Shown piece after piece: positions 53,040 to 64,000 of a stretch of 64,000 nucleotides of DNA. A program made the translations under genes and the position numbers. This stretch comes from Bombardia bombarda. Taxonomy: Eukaryota > Ascomycota > Sordariomycetes > Sordariales > Lasiosphaeriaceae. The DNA lies in NCBI GenBank assembly GCA_030512295.1, contig JAULSR010000005.1:992001-1056000 (forward strand). The letters run 5' to 3'. Under the pieces are notes generated by a model. That model was not told the DNA's origin. It made no database searches and was given only the letters and a program-made list of their open reading frames with translations. How positions within the stretch are numbered: position 1 is the stretch's first letter; each line of letters starts with the position of its first letter.

Positions 53040-54876
53040 TCAGCAAGCACCGTACCTCACCCCACGCCTGCCCAGCTCCTTCCTGCCAATGGCATCCTCA
53101 GGGAAGACCCAACCCCTAGAACGCTTCGCCTCGCGCTTCTCAGCAAGCTGAGGCTGCGGCATCCAGTCATCCCGAGGCAGCGCCTTGCGGCGGGTACCCT
53201 CAGCCGGGGCGCCGATCTCCGCGCGCCAGTGAGCCTGGCCGCTGACGGGCTCATCGCCCGCCATCATGCAGAGACCCCACAGGGCAAGGCAGGCAGTGAG
53301 CTGGACCTGCTCCGGGTCCGAAGGAACGCCAGCGGCAGCATCGCCGTCGGCAGAAGCAGCAGCGAGCTGCACACTTCCGACCTCGAGGTAGCCAAAGTGC
53401 GGGGTGCCCTCGCCGCCGTTGCGGACAAAGACCAGCTCGATCTCGGTGAGGATGAAGCCGTAGCGGCAGCCGTGCTCGCGCATGGCGTGGTGCAGATGCG
53501 ACAGCCCGCGGAGGTACTCGACGCGCTTGACGTTGCCCTCGACGCGCATGCCCGTGTTGAAGCGGTCGAAGCTCTTGACGAGCCCGACGACGCGAGCGGT
53601 TGGCTTTCCGCCAAAGATGGTCGCCGCGCTGGCTGACTCGCCCGCAACGTTGGCCACGAACATGCAGTCGGTCGCCATGCCCGAGTTGTTGGGGGCCACG
53701 GCGGCCGCCGCGTGCTTGGAGGGGACCGAGAGCTGCAAGGGACGCTGGGAGCAGAGCGCCAGGGCATTGTTGACCTTGGGCAGGTAGTGCGATGCGTAGA
53801 TGGAGTGCAGTGCTGACTCAGTCTCGGGATGGCGTTGCGTTGTCACGGGAGTAGGTACAAGGGCTGTGGAAATGGGCACGGAAAGGCAGGCCGAGGCGCC
53901 GGGGATGGACAGGATGGTGGAGGCGTTGAAGGCGGTCCACGGACGGATCTGGCGTACGTCCCACCAAAAATGCTTGGTGTGGGGATCCCGAAGTGGGAAG
54001 GAAATATTACGAACCAATGATGGGGCCGGGTTTGGCGATGTGAGGTAGGCAAAGAGGGTTGTAGAGGGCGTCATGTCAGGTGTGATTGGGGCGGCAGCGG
54101 CGAGCGGCGAAGGAGCCCGTGGGATGTACTGCTGCTGGAAGAGGAAAGAGTCGGACTGGGAAAGTTGCGGCTGGGGCTGCGGCGCAGGACTGGGGCTACT
54201 ACTGGACCGGCCAGCCACATATGCGGGCATCTGGCGGTAGGTCGGGAAGCCATACTTCTCGATGGCTCCGTTGTCTAGACTGCAAGAAGATGCCCGGCGG
54301 GAGTGTGCGCTGGACAAGTCTTGGGCAAAGCTGACAGGAGAGCAGAGGAGAGAGGCGTTGCTATCCTCGGTGAAGGAGACGCTGTTGGAGAAGGGGATCA
54401 CCTCGGGATTGGTGTAGCTGCGGTGGTGCGTGGGGCGGTAGGCACTGCTACTCCTGCCCCGGGTTGGTGCCTGTGCTGGGGGAGTAGTCCTCGCGCGCTT
54501 GGGGGCAGGGGCGGCGGTTTGCGAGTGGGAGAAGGCCTGGTCCTGGCTGCGGATCTTGGGAAGGAGAAGTGGGCCATGGGTCCGGATGGGAGACCGCGCC
54601 GGCGTGGTCCGCCGAGTGCTGGGAGCACTGACCGAGTCGGAGGGCGATGACTCGAAGGAGTAGACGGATCCATGCGAACTGGAGCGAGCGTGGCCGGGGT
54701 TGAAAGGGATCTCAAGAAGAGACGGATCAAAAGTGAAGCTCGGAGGGGTAGTGGGATCGCATGGTGGGAAGGTGAAGTCGAAGGTGACATCCGCTGCCAG
54801 ACTGCCAAGAACTGTCAGTATAAACAGTAGTATACCAGGGGGGGGGGGGGGGGGCTAGCATGACTTACGTGGACAT
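53040..54876 (-). CDS. Fungal-specific protein of unknown function, 589 residues, with an 8-base first coding exon
   Basis: The ATG at 54876 is in an 8-base exon (54876-54869, ATGTCCAC) spliced over a 67-base intron (GTAAGT...GGCAG, branch TACTGACA) to exon 2 (54801-53040). The join gives MSTLAADVTFDFTFPPCDP and 589 residues. Residues 1-200 are Ser/Pro/Thr-rich and disordered. A folded C-terminal part (about 265-520) begins HTKHFWWDVRQIRPWTAFNA and includes KVNNALALCSQRPLQL, FVANVAGESASA, ARVVGLVKSFDRFNTGMRVE and GCRYGFILTEIELVFVRN. Similar fungal proteins are sometimes labelled sialidase-like, but I see no Asp-box and do not assign that. The pattern of conserved acidic and Lys residues resembles fungal nuclease-like folds; this is a guess. 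The intron contains a run of 17 C (sense strand). Confidence 0.75.
54838..54854. repeat. Homopolymer run of 17 G (C in the sense of the gene) inside a 67-base intron
   Basis: Seventeen uninterrupted G on the + strand, between the donor and branch site of the only intron of the 589-residue gene. This is likely length-variable and a sequencing weak point, but its length does not affect the coding frame. Confidence 0.9.
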
Positions 54877-56427
54877 GGTGACGACTGACTGCTGGGCAGG
54901 TTACTGATTAGATGGATGATGCGGTGTAGGACGATGAGAGGGAGGCCGGCTCCGAGGTGGGTTGGCGATATCAGAGAAATAGAAAAGAGACGAGAGACAA
55001 GTGGATGAGAATAGAGAACAACCCAACCTCTCCTGAGAAGTCTAATGTTTGGATAATAGAGAAGGTATGTTTGAGAGTAGGATGGAAAGAGAGACGAGAC
55101 GAGGAGGGGAGGCATATACTTATCCTCGTCGCAAGATTGCTGATGGGCGACTATAGGCCCAGAGAGGCCGGCCAGCGCGGACCCATGATGCAGTAGTCGA
55201 CTCGCGCGACAAGGACTGGATGCGGATGCCGGCGCGAGATCGAGAGAGAGAGAGAAGAGTGGAGCAGCAAACCGCGACCCCGAGGACGGATAGGTAGTGC
55301 AGTTGTTGTGTAAGTGGGCAGGTAGGAAGAAGGTAGGGTACCGGTACGTTGCGCTTGCAGACAGACGACAGACCCTCCCGGCAACGGTGGTACATGTATG
55401 ATGTATGCATTGTACATCCACACACCTCAAAGTTGCGGTCCAGGCCTGGGATCCTCTTTCCGTCCTCGTTGAGGCCTTGCTCTTAGGGCTGCCATTGCCG
55501 CTGCCGCTCTGCTATCGCTAACGACGACGTCAAACGTCAACATTGTGTAAATTGCACCTCAACTAGAAATAAACCTGAAACGGTAACATGTCTATAGCAC
55601 TCATCGAGACCTCATGGCGGCAGTCATGGGCCCGGAGAGAAGACCTGACCGCCAGACATGTTCGAGATGAACGGGGACGACGGAGAGCCTTGGGGGTGGG
55701 TGTCGTGCTTTCTTCCTGTTGTCGTGGTACGTACCACGTAGCTTCGGCGGCTCTCTCTTGTCATCCATCAATCAGACCGGGGGTTGTTCGGGAAGGACAA
55801 AGAGCCCACAAGGAGCACAGAGGAAGCTTGAAAGAAAGGCGGGGGGGGGGTTGACCGTGCGGTGGTAAGCATGCCGCACTGTCACTCCCGGTGCACTTTG
55901 CAGACGTTCAGGCAGTGCGAATTTCAAGCAAACGGGAAGGAAACGAACACATTGTTGGTCCATGCTCCTTCCTCTTTCTTTCCTTCTTCGACGACTTACA
56001 CCAATGGGGAGGTGCAGCATCCCGATTTCCATTCTACCCCACGGCAAGTCAGTTCTGACGGGTCCAAAACGGGGCGACGAAAGGAAAAAATAACAAGACG
56101 ACACGAGAACCCTAGACTTTCAGAAGCGAGCAGTAGATGCATGATGCGCTCTGCTGATTGGCCTCTGGCAGCAACTACCTACCCATGTTGGCGCCTAAGA
56201 GTCATATTTAGACAAGGGCCCCGCATCGAGGAAGCGTTACATTTTAGCTAGGGATTTGTGCGCTAGCGGCAGTTTTTGCACCACGCCAGTTTGCTTTCGC
56301 GAGCGCCAAACGCGGGTGTGGGGAAGGACGTCTTTCGGCGCGGTACTGGTGCACCCAGCAGCACCACTATCGCGGCTTTTTTGGCGACTGGTATCGCGAC
56401 ACGATCAGCCCGCATCGCACCGCATCG

Positions 56428-56460
56428 CATCCGCACCGCATCCGCACCGCATCCGCACCG
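56428..56460. repeat. 11-base tandem repeat, three copies
   Basis: CATCCGCACCG is repeated exactly at 56428, 56439 and 56450, with degenerate GCATCGC units before it. Intergenic. Confidence 0.8.
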
Positions 56461-58235
56461 CATTCGCGACGACAGAACCACCCACTCGCCATCTGCCATG
56501 GCGCGCAGAACAGCTGTTCAACACCTGACCACACGCACGATGTGGTTATCGCTGCCTCGCTGCCTTATTCCCTCTCAAGGTTCCATTTTCGGTCCCTTAG
56601 GCGCAGATGCAGTCAGGTCGTCTGTCTGGATATGGAATCGTCTTCTTTGGAATCCCCAGATAACGATGATGCGATAACCAGTTGTTCTTGACTTGTCGGC
56701 AGCGGTCCTGTCCCGTGATGTCCATACAGCTTGCATTTGCATGGCTCTAGAAGTGCGTGCGGACGTGTCGACAGCGCACGGGATGGCCTAGGCATTGGGC
56801 ATCGATAACCCGTCTCGCCTCACTTTTCTTTTGTCCCATCCCATTCAAATCCCATCCCATTCAAACTTTGGGTATTTGCTTCTCGTCCACTCTTCTGTCC
56901 GCATGTCTCGTGCTACTGCTGCTGCTGCTGCCGCTGCTGCAACGCTTGTCTCTCTTAAAGCGAGCTATTTTTACGCCTTTGCTCAGTAAATTATGCTCAT
57001 TACTCACTTTCTGGTGTCTCTCCACTACTTGCTTTTCCGTCCGCTGCGTGAGCGTCTCGGAGGGATTCCAAGACGTTGGACCGTAGAGAAGCGAGCGGCT
57101 ACTGAGATTGCCATGTCTTACGACCGACCGACTGCCCGGAAAGTCCGTCCGGCCTTGTCTAAGTCGCCTAATCCAGCGGGAACAACAGAGTAACAATCGA
57201 ATTGTTAGGTGTTACCCGCCCGTCGAAGCGCGGGCGCTTGTGTCGTCAGCTTTCGAGGGCAAATTTGCTTGTCTCGAATAAGTGTTGTGCCTAGCGTCCT
57301 GTTAAGGGCCAAGCCCATGCCCCAGTGCTGAGCATTAACATCGGTTGCATTAACATGAACCGTTTCTGCGCTGGCTTGGCAACAATGGAAACAGCCGCTG
57401 CCGCTGGCTCCTCCCGAGGGGAAGGAATGGAAAGGGCCCCTAGTAATTTAGCCTAGCGGGCGGCTGCTGGAATTGTTAAGAGGCCGGGGCCTGATCCTCT
57501 CAGCTGTCAGAGTTCAGAAAGGTCGGGGTAATTTGCTTTAAACTTCAAATTTCCCTTGACCCTCATGAGGCCCCTGCAGCAAACTCCAGGCGTTGCACAG
57601 CCTCTGCTAGGTATCCGTACCAGTAAGTCATTCCTGACTGCCGGGCGCTTAAAACGTCATATGGTCGAGGAAACAGAGTCGAGACGCTCCAACAAGCGCT
57701 TTCATTGTTGCAAGTCCGTTTGGAGGGGAAGTTGATCATGAGATTGCTTTCGATCATTTTTTTTCCCGTTTGCTTGCCTGAGGTTGTTGCTTGTTTGTTG
57801 CCTGATCATCTATTGCAATCGTACACTCATGAATTATGACTCACAAGTTTGTACGTGATTTTTGAGGATGGACGCGAGTGCACCCAAGAAACTCAAGCGC
57901 GATCCCCAGATTCCCAGCGACGGGAAGTTCGCGCGGAGTTGGCGCCAAACTCTCGCCAAAAAGGCGCCAGGGCGCGAAAATCACGGGAGTTGCTCACGTT
58001 CACCCGAGCTGCTTTGCTTGTCCACGGACCACTGCGACGCTAGATCTACGGGTACGATTCGCTGACAGCCACGCGCTGGGGGGACGTAGTGGAACGGTGG
58101 GACTGGTGGGATGAACCTAAACCCCTGCTGTACCTGCGGCGCGTCCAAGGAACACTCGACCAATCAGAACCCATCACCGACTCTTATACCCGCGTCTCAA
58201 CCCATCGATTGGCCAGCGCTGCTCGAAACACTCAT

Positions 58236-58272
58236 GCAAGTCGACGCAAGTCGACGCAAGTCGACGCAAGTC
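58236..58272. repeat. 10-base tandem repeat, three full copies
   Basis: TCGACGCAAG occurs exactly at 58241, 58251 and 58261, with partial units on both sides. Each unit carries a GTCGAC word (SalI-type palindrome). Intergenic. Confidence 0.85.
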
Positions 58273-59395
58273 AATCGTTTTCCAGGTCCTGTGCGGGTTC
58301 TCGACCTTCTCAACCATTTACACAGACACAAGAGAAAAAAAACATGAGTCATACTCCCATGCAAAGCGGGAAGAAGCATGGAGAAGAGAGGAAAAAAGTG
58401 GGATATTCTCTGGAAACAAATGGGACTTGGCATGTAGATTTGTTTCAAGACGGCTTTTGTTTCATCTTCCTGCTTTAGTTCTGGTCAATTGATTGTCGAT
58501 GACTCACTCACTCTCTGCGGCATTTGTCAACTTTCAAGCATGGCTGATGGTTATCGAAGGTGACTGTTCGGATCCCAAACCCGGTAGGTCTTCGGTAAAC
58601 AATGTTGGATACTACAGTGATCAGCACTTCACCACAGCTGGGACCGGACCAGACTTGGAACCTGCTCATCCGCATACAGACAGACAACTCACACCGCTTC
58701 TGTCGACAAGAAACAAAATCCCAAAGAGTGTTTCCGCCCCCGACTGTCCAGTAGTTCCCAAAGTAGCCATATGATCCAAGGCAGCAACAACCGGTTTCCT
58801 CTTCAAGCTTCCTATGAATCAACCACACCGACGGCGGCCCATTTTCCCAACCCCCCTCCCTCCTCCTCCCCTCCTGGCGGGCGGGCGCGGCCTTGCATAT
58901 GGCCATCTCCCCATACCGTTCCCGTCTTGCATGTCCTTTCACCTGAGCCAATAAAATAAATACGTAAGTAATGGAGTAAAAACAAACCAGCCTAGAAATA
59001 GTAGTCCTTGTGATACTTTCCCTCATGTATATCCAATATGTGATTCCATTCAACCCATAACCTACACTACTTACCTAATCTACATCGATATCATTCCTTT
59101 CCTCTTGACCAAGTCAACTCTCCGTCTGGTTCGTCCTCAAAAGGATAAGAAAAGCCGAATGCTAAAACACAAGCCAATATGTTCCCCATCCATGTATACA
59201 ACCCAAGGGGTATCGTGTCCACCGCCGAGTCCACCAAAGATGAGGCCGAGCCAAAATATGAAGGAGGGCGAGAGAGCGAGAGCGAGAAGGAAACCCGTAT
59301 GTACTGTAAGAGCTATCTGTTTCCAGAAACACCCTATATCAACAACACTCCTTTTGTGTGTCATCCGTCATCGTCACCAGCTAGCAGGTAGCAAA

Positions 59396-62300
59396 TCAGA
59401 TATTATCATCTGCTCCTGCTGTCAGCGTCTCATCACCCCCTCCCACCACACCCTCTTCCCCACCAGCGAGTACGCTGTTGCTGGCCTCGACCGCGTCAGA
59501 CGTTTCACCGGCAAGGGCCGGCAAGCTGCCCAGTTTCGTCCCTTTCGTCTCATCATCATCCAGGCGGCCTCCCAGCGTAGGCACTGCCGCTCCTGCTACT
59601 GCTGCTGCAGGGTTGGAAGCGGCCGCCAGAGAGCTGCCGGCTACCATCCCTCTCGAGCTCCCATTTCCAAGTGACACGGGGCCATCCACCGTAACTTTGG
59701 GCATTTCCCTGACTTTCCTCAACGCCCGCCGCAACCCGTCCAGACGCATCTTCTCCGCAGTCAGCATGCCCTTTGCCAGATCTCTGATGGCCCTCCGCCC
59801 CATCTTCTCGTGCATCTCTCTCCACCCAGCCAGCTCCCCCGCGACCGTCTGCTGGGTGTATCTGAGCTCCTTGCAGAGCATCTCGGCCTCGCGCTCGCTG
59901 CGTCGGGCCTTTTCTTCGCGCTCCTCGTTGAGACGCAGTCGTGTGTCGTCCAGCAGGCCCAGTGGCCATCGCGACGACCGGTTGACCGAGCTGTAGTTGC
60001 GCTCGGCTTCGCGGCGGATCCCCACGATCTTGGCGATGATCTGCGGCGGCCGCCCAAGCGCCCTGAGGACTGCCTCCACGTTGTCATACAGCGCTAGAAA
60101 TGTGTTGAAGAAGACTGCAGTTGGCGAAGATTGCAAGGGCGCAAGGCTACGGGTATAGTGTTCGAACGCCGATATGTGAGACTGAGGCAGGAACGCCAAA
60201 GTCCCAATCGCCTTTGAAAGAGTTTGAGAAGCCTCGTACAGGTCTAGTATATGATCAGCAAAAGTCTAAAGCACAGAGAAACTTCAAAAGTCAAAACTTA
60301 CCCCCAGCGACATTACCCACGGTACTTGCCCGCCTCGCGACACTCCTTGTTGAGAAGTGAACACTGCGGACCATGTCGCGGGCGTGATCAACAAATTGCT
60401 CCACCTCCTTAAGATCCCCGACCGGTTCCAGCTCGTCATGCACCTTCTCCGCCAGTGCATCTGCCTTGAGCTTACTGCGCTCTGCCATCATGTCGAGCTG
60501 GAAGTCAGGCACCAGAAAGAACTCCCACAACATTTCATGCGTTGCAAACGTGGGATGGCCCAACAGGATTCGCAAGAACAAGTCCATGCGCACCTGAAGG
60601 TCTTTGAGAACCGCCCGACTTGGCTTGGACGGGATCTGCGTTGGAGGACGGAGATCGGATAGAGATGGTATCCATGAGGCTGGGTTTTCCATCTGCAGCA
60701 GCTTGACAAAATGCTCAAAATCAGTCAGAGAACGTCGGCAGGTTGTGACAGCATAGCTGTGCTGATCGACCGGCGCTCCGGATTTGAGCACAAAGCGGAT
60801 AGAGGCGTCTTCGACGAAATAGGACCGCACGACGCCCGTTGTACGGGCGTCAGGACCAGGAATGAGAGAAAATAAGGTGAGATCATCTATCTTGTTTCGT
60901 ATCTCATCGTCTTTGGCAAGCTCTACTGCTGTCAGACCCCGTAGTTCTCGAGCTGCGACATCGACACGAGGGTCACCAAATAGCACTCGTACCATGTCGA
61001 AGCGACTGTATTTGCTAGCAACCATCAAGGGCGTAAACTTCTTCTCGTTTGTGGCGTTGACGTCGACGTCACACTGTTGAAGAATCCGCAGAGCCAGCCG
61101 AGCTTCGTTGACAATATGAAGTAAAGTATTGCCTTTGGCATCGACATGGTCGTCCACATGAAGCGGCTGGCCATCGCCCTGAGTTCGTGTGGCGACATCC
61201 AGCGCCTCCTCAACCATGCTATAATAGCTTGGATGATCATATGATCGGCATAGGGCGTACAGGGGTGTCTGTCCGTTCTTGTCTTTCTGTCGCCAGGGAA
61301 GCAATTTGCCAATGTGCTTTATCAGAAATGGTGCATTAAAGAGATAATGGGTGGCGCTGCGGCCCCAGGTGTCCTGAACCGAGAGGTAGTCGCGAATTTT
61401 GTCGTCATCCGTCGACTGGAAGAGAAAGTCTAGAATCATATTGATAAGTTCGCTGTGCCCTAGCTGTACCGCGGCACTTAGCAGGGTCGTTCCCTCGTTA
61501 TTTCGATCATCTATTATGACATTTGCTGAGTAGTACTGCCTGAGTGATAGCAGATATCTCATAACCTCTGGCTGCTCATTTTGAACGGCCATCATAGGAA
61601 GCGACTGCCCAAACGCGTCTTGGGTTTGTGCCAGACGCTCAATGGACGTGTCTCCTTCAATCCCACTCGCAAACGTGCAAAAGCTTGCCGTCCTAGACCG
61701 AAACGAGACTTCAGAACTGCTAGACATGCTTCGGGTATCCAACGCAACTTTCTTTATCCTCTTCATTGGCGGAAGAGAAACAGTGTCTGCATCGACAGCT
61801 TTACCATTTTGGAACGGAAACACGTGGTCGAGACCAGACCCCAGCGAGAACCTCTCTGAGACGGTAAAAGCCGATGATGATCGTCTCGAGGTTCCATTTG
61901 TGAAGCTCCAGCCGGTGGAAGATGCCCTTCGAGACGACTGACGCGAGTCAATGGCAAAACCATCCTCGTCAGAGTCATCGGAGCTTGGTTCCATGATATT
62001 CCCCAACTCGGACACGTCGCCTTTTGATGCAGCATCCCAAAGGGCTTTGTTGCGCCGACTTGCTTGACGCAATCCACCGGATTCACGATCTAGATAGGAC
62101 AGAACAGCCTCGAATGTGCTCAGAGCGTACCCCATCTCGCCACTGTCTACATCGTCGATAAAAATGAAATGGCGGATGTATATCAAGCGCGCTTGTAGAT
62201 GTTTGATCTGGGCTTTAATGACAACATACAACAGTAAAGACACCAGCGTGTCTGCGTTGATAGTCATGATGGGCTTCTCGGAAGGCTGCCCTTCGAGCTC

Positions 62301-63652
62301 ATCTGGCGTCTGCGCGCTGGTGAGCTGCGCCGCTGCTTTGGTGGTAGATAGAAGAATCTCTAACATCTCCTGGGGGCAGGTAGCATTGCTCATTCTTCGA
62401 AACTCTTCAACCGCCCGTCCTAACCGTGAAATGAGGTCGCGCTTAGCCCAAGAGCCTCCTTCAATAGCAATGCCAAGTTGCGATATGTCGATGAAGCCCA
62501 TTTGCCGTATCTTGGACTCCAACTCGAGGTCGTCTGGGCGCTTTAGAGCTGTCAAGCGCGGAAACAAGAGATGGTGAACATTCTCCGTCACATAGCGCTC
62601 GATCAACCGTTCAACGAGCGGGCCTGTCAGCTCTGTCGTCGCCCCTAATAGTGACAACTGTTGCTTGTCAACGCCTTGGAAGAGGTCAATGGCTGTAGTA
62701 ACAGCAGTCTCCAGAGAAGCCCTCATAACATCCTCATCGTCCTCGGCAAAGAAGTTCTCGACGACATGCCTATCACTCGTGCTCCTAACAGCGTCTAGGC
62801 TGCCCGTACTACTCGATCTCGCTCTCCGCATTGCGCTGGCTATTGGGCCATCGGGCTGTGGGTCGGGGATGTTGATGGCGGATGGCGGAGGAGGCAAGGG
62901 CCGCTCAAACACAACGGTAAACTCACGGAACAGCTTTTCGAGACCACCTTGCATTTGTCTGGCAATCATGGGAAAGTTGTTCAGAAGTTCGTGGAAGCTC
63001 TTGATGTCCTTTTTGCGCGGGAGGGCGGAAGAGTCGCCGGACTCGGAAGGGGGAGCTTTTTGTAGAGATTTGGGCCGTCTGCTAAGCTCGGATGGCGGAA
63101 GCAAGGCTGGGGTGATCTTGGTTTCGTCCCATGATCCCACGAGCGGACGTGATATGTAGTATATGAGGAAGGCTTTCGGCTCGAGGGTATCGGGGTACCA
63201 AATAGCATCGTGGAGCAGGTTGGCTTGCGCCAGGGCCTTGAATCCTGCACAGCGTTGATGTGGGTTAGTTTTCTGGCACAATCGAGGTTGAGGGGACAGA
63301 GAGACAATTGTTAGGTACCCTTATTGCTGTAGATGTAGTTGTCCTTGATGACAATACTCCTGCCATTCACGGTGTTGTAGACCTTGGGTTTGCCTCTCAT
63401 CTCACGAAGATTTGGCATGATCTCCTTTCCACCGGGGCCCTGGCCCTTGGTCGAAGGTATCCGCAGAACATGGCTCCCGAGGAACTCATCCGTCGCTATG
63501 GAGGCCGACAAGGGCGTGCCAGTCTCTGAGTCGCGGGCATCGAGCAGGACTTCAGTCAAGGGGACGAGGAGGATGTGCTGTTGAGAGGGTGAGCACTGTG
63601 CGAGGAAGGGGCTCCTGGAGAAGGCGCTGAGGAATGGGTTTAGAGGTTGCAT
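59396..63652 (-). CDS. VRL1: VPS9-ankyrin-PX-BAR protein, ortholog of VARP-like Vrl1
   Basis: Three exons, 63652-63319, 63244-60302 and 60243-59396 (introns of 74 and 58 bases), join in phase to 1,374 residues. The N-terminal region (MQPLNPFLSAFSRSPFLAQC) leads into a VPS9 domain near 300-505 (VERLIERYVTENVHHLLFPR, TINADTLVSLLLYVVIKAQ, GEMGYALSTFEAVLSYL). Ankyrin repeats cover about 510-905 (ALWDAASKGDVSELG, GNTLLHIVNEA, FTPLMVASKYSRFDMVRVLF). A PX domain follows near 915-1030 (CRRSLTDFEHFVKLLQ), then a BAR-type helical region from about 1035 (AGDLYEASQTLSKAIGTLAF, which spans the last splice). This order is that of yeast Vrl1, a Rab5-type (Vps21) exchange factor and SNX-BAR subunit of the endosomal VINE coat with Vin1; in laboratory S. 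cerevisiae strains VRL1 is broken by a frameshift, whereas this copy is open throughout. The tail is Gly/Ala/Asp-rich. Confidence 0.9.
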
Positions 63653-64000
63653 TCATTCAACGCGCTTCGCAGCTCCTCTCGATATGGTTTTGGTGGCGAC
63701 CCAGCCAGCATTGAGCAATCCTGGTCCCGTGAAACGAGTCGAGAGCTCAGGGATTCTGAACTTTTTGATTACGGCGGGAGGTGGGCGATGATGGACGGAG
63801 GGAGGGAATGCTTGATCGAATCTGGAAGCGCCCTTCTGTGGCTTGTTGCTGGGTGTGTGTACCTCGCAGGATGGACTTCAAGGTTAAGGTTAAGCTTAGC
63901 AGGACCTGGACCTGGGATGCGGAACGATGCGATGCGCAAACACGGGCAAGAGGCTAGGCAGCCGACCCCCCCGAGAGTGAGACTTGGCGCGGTGAAAGAG
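63653..64000. promoter_or_regulatory. Upstream region of the Vrl1-like gene, to window edge
   Basis: 348 bases before the start codon. No TATA box or clear repeat is seen; a short AAGGTTAAGGTTAAG direct repeat lies near 63881-63895. Confidence 0.45.

Larger units (their letters stand above)
54877..59395. other. Large gene-free interval, 4.5 kb
   Basis: No gene supported. Contains two short tandem arrays (annotated separately), a G10 run at 55841-55850, and many short open frames on both strands without bias. The left end is the promoter and 5' leader of the 589-residue gene; the right end is the 3' flank of the Vrl1-like gene. Confidence 0.45.

Noticed and set aside
54398..54808. 136-codon reverse open frame within the 589-residue gene
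   Set aside because: Overlaps the real exon 2 in another frame; the spliced frame has consistent composition and a proper start.

Overview
The window is a piece of nuclear chromosome from a filamentous ascomycete (Pezizomycotina, most likely Sordariomycetes). Genes are monocistronic and on both strands. Many are split by short GT-AG introns with CTRAC/CTGAC-like branch sites. Coding exons are GC-rich at third positions, intergenic DNA is richer in A+T, and several families are fungal (CFEM, TOS1-like wall proteins). I see no prokaryotic operons, CRISPR array, rRNA or convincing tRNA. Exon joins were made by hand from splice signals and reading frame; where the protein family is well known, the joined protein matches the expected length and motifs.

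Left third (1-24 kb): the tail of an unidentified gene; NAA38/MAK31, a small spliced LSM-fold NatC subunit (-); the XPG/RAD2 repair nuclease (+); a TOS1-like secreted wall protein with a His-rich, kexin-site-rich spacer (+); a 45-codon Tyr/Cys-rich mini-ORF behind a TATA box; a BTB/POZ protein (-); a class-III old yellow enzyme (+); pyroglutamyl peptidase I (-); a GPI-type CFEM protein (+); and a family-17 glycosyltransferase whose frame is broken by one base and whose 3' flank holds a perfect 53-bp inverted repeat (-).

Middle (24-41 kb): riboflavin synthase (+), MUS81 (-), phosphoacetylglucosamine mutase with a coding-like in-frame extension after its stop (+), PRMT1-type arginine methyltransferase with two microexons and a GC-AG intron (-), MOB2-like kinase activator (-), a family-X DNA polymerase (+), and a MEP/AMT ammonium transporter (-).

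Right third (41-64 kb): gene-poor, with three gaps of 3-5 kb. It carries a 1,221-residue coiled-coil protein (-), a fungal-specific protein of unknown function whose first coding exon is only 8 bases (-), and a 1,374-residue VPS9-ankyrin-PX-BAR protein that I identify as the VARP-like SNX-BAR protein Vrl1 (-).

Functional themes are housekeeping: DNA repair (RAD2, MUS81, Pol X within 37 kb), wall and glycan biology (TOS1-like, CFEM, GT17, GlcNAc-phosphate mutase), morphogenesis and trafficking (MOB2, Vrl1, coiled-coil protein), and nitrogen/flavin metabolism. No secondary-metabolite cluster or intact transposon was seen. The less expected signals are the 53-bp hairpin beside a frameshifted gene, the Tyr/Cys mini-ORF, the five-copy GYCAYYCGYT promoter motif, the possible stop-codon readthrough, and the kexin-bounded His-rich segment.
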